A stretch of 22,527 nucleotides of DNA from Reclinomonas americana ATCC 50394 (lineage: Eukaryota; Jakobida; Jakobea; Jakobida): the NCBI GenBank assembly GCA_048213135.1, contig AFZH01016978.1, positions 1 to 22,527 on the forward strand. Reading direction: 5' to 3'. Below are positions 17,193 through 22,527 of the stretch, one piece after another (the first letter of the stretch is position 1; each line of letters opens with the position of its first letter). Both the position numbers and the translations under genes were made by a program. The notes below the pieces were generated by a model, which was not told the DNA's origin, searched no databases, and worked only from the letters and a program-made list of their open reading frames with translations.

Positions 17193-18260
17193 ATGGCCTC
17201 CCCTCCGCCTTTTCTCCCCGCCAAGTGCCTGTGTGAGCACACAAGCGCCATCAACACACTGGCGTTGACTCCAGACGGACAGCACATAGTGAGCGCGACT
17301 GCGGACAAGAAAGTGCAAGTGTGGTCTCTGACGACATCGACAGGGGCTGCGGTGCGACAGTTGGCGGTGCTGACCAAGTGGGTGCGGTCCGTCGCCATCA
17401 CTCCCGACGGTCAGCATGTGGTGTGTGCGGTAGGGTGCGCGGTGAGCGTGTTGTCACTGGCGAGTGGCGAAGAAGTGCACTGTTTGGAGGGGCACACAAA
17501 CATTGTGTACTCTGCCATTGTCACTCCCGATGGCCAGCACGTGGTGAGCGCCAGCATTGATAGGACGGTGCGAGTGTGGTCGCTGGCAAGTGGACAAGGA
17601 GTGCGACGGCTGAGGGGACACATGTGGCCTGTGTTTTCTGTTGCCGTCTCTCCCGACAGTCTGCACGTCGTGAGTGGGAGTGCTGATTGCACCATTCGAG
17701 TGTGGTCTCTGGCGAGTGGCGATGAGGTACGACGGTTGCAGGGGCACACGAATGGTGTATGGTGTGTTGCCTTCTCTCCCGATGGACAGCACATCATCAG
17801 TGGGAGCGGCGACGGCACAGTGCGTGTGTGGTCAATGGCCAGTGGAGACTAGGTGCGACGGTTGGAGGGACACACTTTAGGAGTGCGCTCTGTCGTTGCC
17901 ACTCCTGATGGCCAGCACGTGGTGAGTGCGGGTAATGACAGCACGGTGCGAGTGTGGTCGCTGGTGAGCGGCGAGGAGGTGCAGCTGTTGGAGGAACACA
18001 CCGACACGGTGGCGACTCTCGCCATGACCACCGACGGTCAGCACGTGGTGCGTGGGAGTAATGACAAGACTGTGCGATTGTGGTCGACGCCATGTGGCCT
18101 CGCTCGCCAGGAACTTGCATGTGCACGGGCGGCCATGCATGCTGTGCAGGAGATGCAAGAGGAGGAAGATCAGGATCCGCGCTGCCTCGTGGAGATCGTA
18201 CTGCGCTGCTTCCTTGTGGAGGAGGCAGAGGTCGTCGTCCATCGCTGGCGCACCGTGTGA
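17193..18260 (+). pseudogene. WD40 array gene 6: interrupted by in-frame TAG
   Basis: Leader MASPPPFLPAKCLCEHTS and five blades are followed by TAG at 17850-17852, exactly where paralogs have GAG (SGD-stop-VRRLEGHT). The frame then continues without shift through blades 6 and 7 and the tail (TPCGLARQELACARAAMHAV, CLVEIVLRCFLVEEAEVVVH) to TGA at 18258. The tail end is cut short (HRWRTV), losing the last conserved Cys. Blade 2 lacks its loop Asp and Trp (CAVSVLSLASG). The simplest reading is a pseudogene from one G-to-T change; stop readthrough, a truncated five-blade protein or a sequencing error are alternatives. Its stop is 21 bases from that of the convergent acyl-CoA synthetase gene. Confidence 0.7.
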
Positions 18261-18281
18261 ATCGTCGATATGTAATAGCTT

Positions 18282-21200
18282 TCACTTCGCCGCCTGGTTG
18301 ATCTCGGCAAACACCTGCACAATGCGATCGTGGTAATGCCTGACGATTGCCGCTCGGCGGTTCTTATCGGTGGGCGTCAGCAAGCCATTGTCTCGCGTCC
18401 AGTCAAAGGTGGCGCGGTCAAGAACAATGCCCTGCGGAATTTCGTAGGGTCTGCGCGGAGAGTTTTGGTGAGCGCTCTTGTGTTGCAGGCTGCGCCACTC
18501 AAACGTACTGGAGGTGAGACGCCTCGGCGAAATCTCGGAGAGCGTGCAGAACGTCGGCCGAGGTCAGCTCATCGGAGGTCGGCACCACCTGCTTCGTGCG
18601 TCAGGCGCTGGCACTCAACGAGAAAAAAAGAGACGCGACTCACCACGGCCAGCAAGTACGCCTCCATGCGATCGGCGTGCACCAGGATCCGCTTGATGCA
18701 GGGAATGGTGGCAAACGCGGCCTGCTTTGGAGGTGAGGGCGGAGGGGCGGAGAGGAGAAGGAGGATGCCACGACTGAGCTCACCTCCAAGGCCGTGGCCG
18801 ACACCCACACGCTCCTTCCGTCAATGTACATTTCCATCATGTTTGTCTGCATGCATGCAGCATTCGTGAGCTGGAGAGATCGCGCGTGAGCAAGATCTAG
18901 ATGACAGAAACACACCACACGATCAATAATGTGCAGCCGATTGTGCTCGTCCATGCGACCAATGTCGCGCGTGCGATAAAAGCCTGTAACAGCCGTGAAT
19001 GCAAAAGAAAAGGGTGTGCATCCTTGTGCGCTTCACGCACCGTCGACAAAAGAGTCGGCAGTCTTCTCTGCGTTTCGAAAGTAGCCTGCATGCCAGCAAC
19101 AGTGACGCACGCACACACAGTCTGCACGATCCCACGTCAGCGCACGTACCACTCGACATGTCGGGGGCACGGACGTAGATCTCGCCCTCGTTCGGTCCCT
19201 CGTACCCCATCTCCGGCACAGGCACCAACTTGAGCTCCACACCGTGCCGGATGACACCGTTGCGACTGATTCCCGGGCACTCGGTGGCGCCATACAGATT
19301 AGCCACTCTGCACAGTATGCGTTCGTGGGGGAAAAGCTGCAGGCGACACAACGTGGGGTGGATATCGCTTTTTCCAACGCAACGCAGATCGAAAGGCGAC
19401 TGTGAGGAAGAGCAGAATTTCGGGAAGAATGGGGGCTCCTCCCGAGGCCAGGTGCATGATGCGAGTGCCTGAGTGAGAGGGAGAGAGACGGGGGGGATGA
19501 GGGAGAGGGAGAGGGAGAAGGAGGGGAGGGGCAGGGGAAGGGGGAGGGGAAGGGGGAGGGGGAGGGGGAGGGAGAGGGAGAGGGAGTGGAGGGAGAGGGA
19601 GAGGGAGGGGAGGGGCAGGGGAAGGGTGAGGGGGAGGGGGAGGGGGAGGAAGAGGGATGGAGGGAGAGGGAGGGGGGAAAGGGAGGGAGAGGGAGAGGAA
19701 GAGGGATGGAGGGAGGGGCAGAGGAAGAGGGATGGAGGGAGTGGGAGATGTTAAGAGAAAGAGCAAGGGGAACGGAACTTATCGAGAGAGAGAGAGAAGG
19801 GAGAACCATCAAAACAACACAGAGCAAAAAGGCACTGAGTGAGAGAAAGGGATCTTGTAGAGAGAGACAGTGAGACAGGGAAAACCATGGAGGCGAGAAG
19901 TCAATGAGTGAAAAGTAGACCAGTGAGAGGCAGAGAGCGTGAAACCACACCCCTTCCCTCCTATACTCTCTCCCCACCCTCTCCTCCTTATCGCGCACCG
20001 AGTTCGTGGCGAAACTCACGCGCCACAGCGCCGTACACTTCATCCGGCGGCAGCGTGTCGGGCGGAATTAGAGTGTCCACCTGCGCGTTGCCGACTTCGT
20101 CCGAGGTCGGTCGATTTGCAGATCGCGAGGCTGCCATGGCCGCGGCCGCCTCCTCTTCTCTCGCAGCAGCGGCAGCGGCGTTGGCGAGAACCTCTTGGCA
20201 CAGCACAGCGTCACCTCGCACAGTCTCCAAGCGCTGCTTGAAGCGCACAAACAGCTGGCCCCAAAAATCGGGCGTCCCCACAAACACGGCGGGCGAGACA
20301 CGCTGGATGTCGCGAACCAGCAAGTCGAACGTGCGCGACTCGGGCGACGCAAAGCCCTGCGCATGCGGCGGCAATCAGCGAAACTCCCCTCGCCCTCACA
20401 GCACTCACGATGTCGATCGCTTACCACGCAGCCACCATTGCTGGCCGTCACCCACACCATGCCGCGATCGAGTCCGTGCGCCAACGGCAGATACGACATG
20501 ACCACTGTGTGTGCGCGAGTGAGTAGAGGCGGATCATGCTGGGGAGGCAAAAGCAGAGGCGAGGAGAGAAACCATTGGGGAAAATGTGGTGCGATTGGTT
20601 GGTCTGCAACTTCCAGGCTGCCGCGCGCGTCTCAATGGCCTTGAACTCGCCCGTGGTGCCACTGGAGAAGATGAGCGAGTAGAGGTTCGAGTCGAGTGGA
20701 TTACGAGCGGCCACTGGATTGCAGAAGTGAGAGTGAGAGAGAGTCGCAACCACCGTTCCCCTCGATAGGATGGCACGCAACTCTCTTTGGCACGCTCCAC
20801 GTCACTCTCCCGGCGAGGCAGGAAGCCGAGGCCGCCGTGTGTGTAGCCGCGTTCGGGGTCATGTTGTAGAGACTGACCGAGCCGTCGGAGGTCAGCCTCG
20901 CGGTGCACGGTGATGTTGGCGGGTACCACGACTGTGAGGGAAAGGAGAAGCAAAGTGCGAAGGGTGTGTGTGAGTCTTGTACGGAACCCCAAATCGCGCT
21001 CGACTGGTGCCTCTAAACTCGAGCTGCTGTCATCCACGCCAGCGCTCACCTCCTTCTGCCGGCAGCCTCTGATCCTCCTCCGCCTCATCGATGAGAATGA
21101 GGTGGCGCAACGTGGTTTCGCCACCAATCTCCAAGAAGACGCCGGCGAACTCGGCGTGACAACACACACACTCGGGTTCTACGAGTCGCATTGCTTGCAG

Positions 21201-22026
21201 TGTTTCCGGTGCCGGCCACGCCGGGTGCACACCGACGCTCACAAAATCATTGTACGCGCACGCGAAATCCACAATGGCCCTATGTGTGTGCAACTTGGCG
21301 ACAGAAGGAAAGGAAGATACTCGCTGCGTCGCATCGACTCACCACGACGGCTCATTCCGTCCACAGACGGCTACACGCATCCCCGGCGCGATCAGCTCCT
21401 TCATGCCCAGTGCCAGGTGCAGCGTGCGCTCACGAACGGCGGCGTACGACATGCGCTCGTCGGTGTATGTGCGAAAGAGTGGGCGCTCGGGGTAGCTGGT
21501 GAATGCGCGATCGAGGCTCCACGAGAGCGTAGGCTCCGACATGACTGCGGGAGGGAGAGAAAAGGGGAAAAAGTGATGAGTGAGGAGGCCTGGAGGAAAT
21601 GCCAAGAGCAAGAGTGAAGAAATGACCCGAGCAGTGCCACAGAGAAATGGAGTGACACAAATCCTGTTGCTCACCTGCTTGATGGAGAAACACCTGCATC
21701 AGCAAGAAAACAGAAGAGTGAGTGACATCCCTTGCTTGTCTCACTCTCGCTCTAGCACTCACCCAGTGATTGAACTCGAGCACCAGCTGCTCGTCCACCA
21801 GACAGTCGTGCGCGGCGAGTGCGGCCAGAAGCTCCTCCCGGGCAGCCGGCGTGGCGGCCTTCTCCGCTGCTTCCTTTGCACGCACGGTGAAGGCGTGACA
21901 TTCCTCACACTGCGGGGCGTCGGTCAGCAACACCATTCAATAGAGTGCATGTGTGTGGAAGATACCTTCGCGTGTTTGGCGTTGTCGAGCGACTGGTATC
22001 GGGGGACGCCCTCTCCCTTGGCGCCG
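18282..22026 (-). CDS. Long-chain acyl-CoA synthetase (AMP-forming), 5' partial
   Basis: Activates fatty acids to acyl-CoA through an acyl-AMP intermediate. Sixteen exons join in phase on the minus strand: 21966-22026, 21763-21909, 21675-21693, 21343-21544, 21050-21279, 20782-20931, 20573-20713, 20425-20504, 20020-20356, 19384-19468, 19150-19307, 18916-18983, 18784-18846, 18644-18721, 18509-18588 and 18282-18450 (TGA), about 688 residues. Motifs: SLIFSSGTTGEFKAIE (P-loop, residues 283-298), MSYLPLAHGLDRG (319-331), ASGGAPILPE, YGATECPG (489-496), RTRDIG and LHIIDRV in place of TGDIG and DRK, and EIPQ...NGLLTPTDKNRR with the C-terminal Lys. This layout is that of the ACSL/LACS family. Unusual features are a 49-residue Cys/Ala-rich exon near the N-terminus (CEECHAF) and an Ala/Glu-rich insertion in the exon 20020-20356. 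The start codon is missing; upstream is repeat. Confidence 0.9.
19470..19770. repeat. GGGAGA / GGGGAGG purine minisatellite in intron
   Basis: Long purine tract of GGGAGA, GGGGCAGGGG and GAGGGATGGAGGGA units in the 551-base intron between exons 20020-20356 and 19384-19468 of the minus-strand acyl-CoA synthetase gene. On the transcript strand it is a polypyrimidine tract. The GAGGGATGGAGGGAG unit recurs at about 19652, 19701 and 19728. Confidence 0.75.
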
Positions 22027-22342
22027 CTATACGGGAGGGAAAGGGAAGAGAGGTAGAGGGGAGGGAGCGAAGAAAGGGAGTGAGGGAGTTAGAAAAGAAT
22101 GGAAACAACGGAAGGAGGAGAGCGGATAATGCGGGTGAGAAGGGGGAGAGCATGAAGAAGAGAAGAGAGGGACAAGGGAGGAGATCCAACAAGGCAGGGG
22201 CCGAGGAGGAAGAGCATGGGGAGTAAGACAAGACATAGGCGAGAACGCAAGAAAGCAGCAGTGGTTGGCAAACTCTGAGCAAGACGAGAGTGAGGTCGAG
22301 CACGAAAGCACAAAAATGCAACGAGATTTGTGACTGAGAAGT

Positions 22343-22344
<2 letters not shown>
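22027..22344. other. Purine-rich stretch upstream of the first visible acyl-CoA synthetase exon
   Basis: Begins with the acceptor (TAG on the minus strand) of exon 21966-22026 and is GGGA/GAAG-rich at first, then more mixed at about 22200-22340. It is probably intron or 5' region of the same gene. I see no exon with the missing N-terminus and no other gene. Confidence 0.5.

Positions 22345-22402
<58 letters not shown>
22345..22402. repeat. (GA)n microsatellite
   Basis: A pure GA run of about 29 units. It mirrors the CT run at the other tip. Confidence 0.9.
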
Positions 22403-22403
<1 letters not shown>

Positions 22404-22527
22404 GAGACGTAGTCGTCGTACGACGACGACGACGTACGTACGTACGTACGTACGTACGTACGTACGTACTTACGTTACTTACGTTTACGTTACCGTACCG
22501 TACCGTACCGTACGTACGACGACGACG
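22403..22527. repeat. Terminal ACG / ACGT / TACCG low-complexity tract
   Basis: Mixed short repeats of ACG, ACGT and TACCG units with gradual change between them, ending in ACGACGACG. Read inward on the minus strand, it begins CGTCGTCGT like the left tip. Probably a read-end artefact beyond a long GA repeat rather than telomere. Confidence 0.8.

Noticed and set aside
11089-17818. Long antisense open frames across the WD40 array (up to 300 codons, on the minus strand)
   Set aside because: They repeat with the blade period and arise because the reverse complement of a stop-poor repeat is also open. Composition (Ser/Thr/Pro/His-rich) has no domain and each follows the sense repeats exactly.
22403-22527. 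Telomere at the right tip
   Set aside because: No stable G-rich 5-8 base unit. Units change from ACG to ACGT to TACCG within 100 bases, and the left tip has a related tract next to a truncated gene.

Overview
The window looks like one assembly contig from a unicellular eukaryote with many spliceosomal introns. The evidence is phase-consistent GT-AG exon chains on both strands, a recognisable LSm6 gene split into four exons, a fatty-acyl-CoA synthetase split into at least sixteen exons, and coding sequence embedded in very abundant CT, CA and CCT microsatellites. TAA and TGA are the stop codons of the clearly intact genes. I cannot name the lineage. Both tips end in low-complexity CGT/CT sequence, so the gene nearest each tip is 5'-truncated.

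Layout. 1-713 is CGT/CT repeat and pyrimidine-rich intron. 714-2357 (+) is a multi-exon TLC-type membrane protein lacking its start. 2651-7287 (-) is a coiled-coil protein in at least seven exons, convergent with the TLC gene; its start is probably a short exon near 7774-7798. 7799-8322 is a divergent promoter region with paired CCAAT boxes. 8323-9633 (+) is LSM6. 10043-10804 (-) is a three-exon Nudix hydrolase. 10883-18260 (+) is a tandem array of six intronless WD40 genes. 18282-22026 (-) is a long-chain acyl-CoA synthetase, convergent with the sixth WD40 gene, with 21 bases between the two stop codons. 22027-22527 is purine-rich intron followed by terminal repeats.

The six WD40 genes are the most distinctive content. 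Each encodes one seven-bladed propeller of near-identical 42-residue blades, with a short conserved leader (M-T-S-T-P...K-C-L-x-x-H) and a conserved Cys-containing C-terminal tail of about 60 residues that I do not recognise. Canonical Trp-Asp at the blade end is replaced by Trp-Ser. Genes 2-5 are open. Gene 1 has lost its start codon and leader frame, gene 4 has a deleted and rewritten tail, and gene 6 carries an in-frame TAG between blades 5 and 6. Related intergenic segments recur between the genes, so the duplicated unit was gene plus flank. Tail markers occur in all combinations, which suggests gene conversion. The array lies among genes full of introns but contains none.

The remaining genes are housekeeping types: mRNA decay/splicing (LSM6), lipid activation (acyl-CoA synthetase), nucleotide-sugar or ADP-ribose hydrolysis (Nudix), a TLC membrane protein and a cytoskeleton-like coiled coil. 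Nothing links them in one pathway. A genome-scale feature visible here is that intron microsatellites are pyrimidine-rich (CT, CA) on the sense strand of every intron-containing gene, flipping to GA/GT where the gene is on the minus strand.
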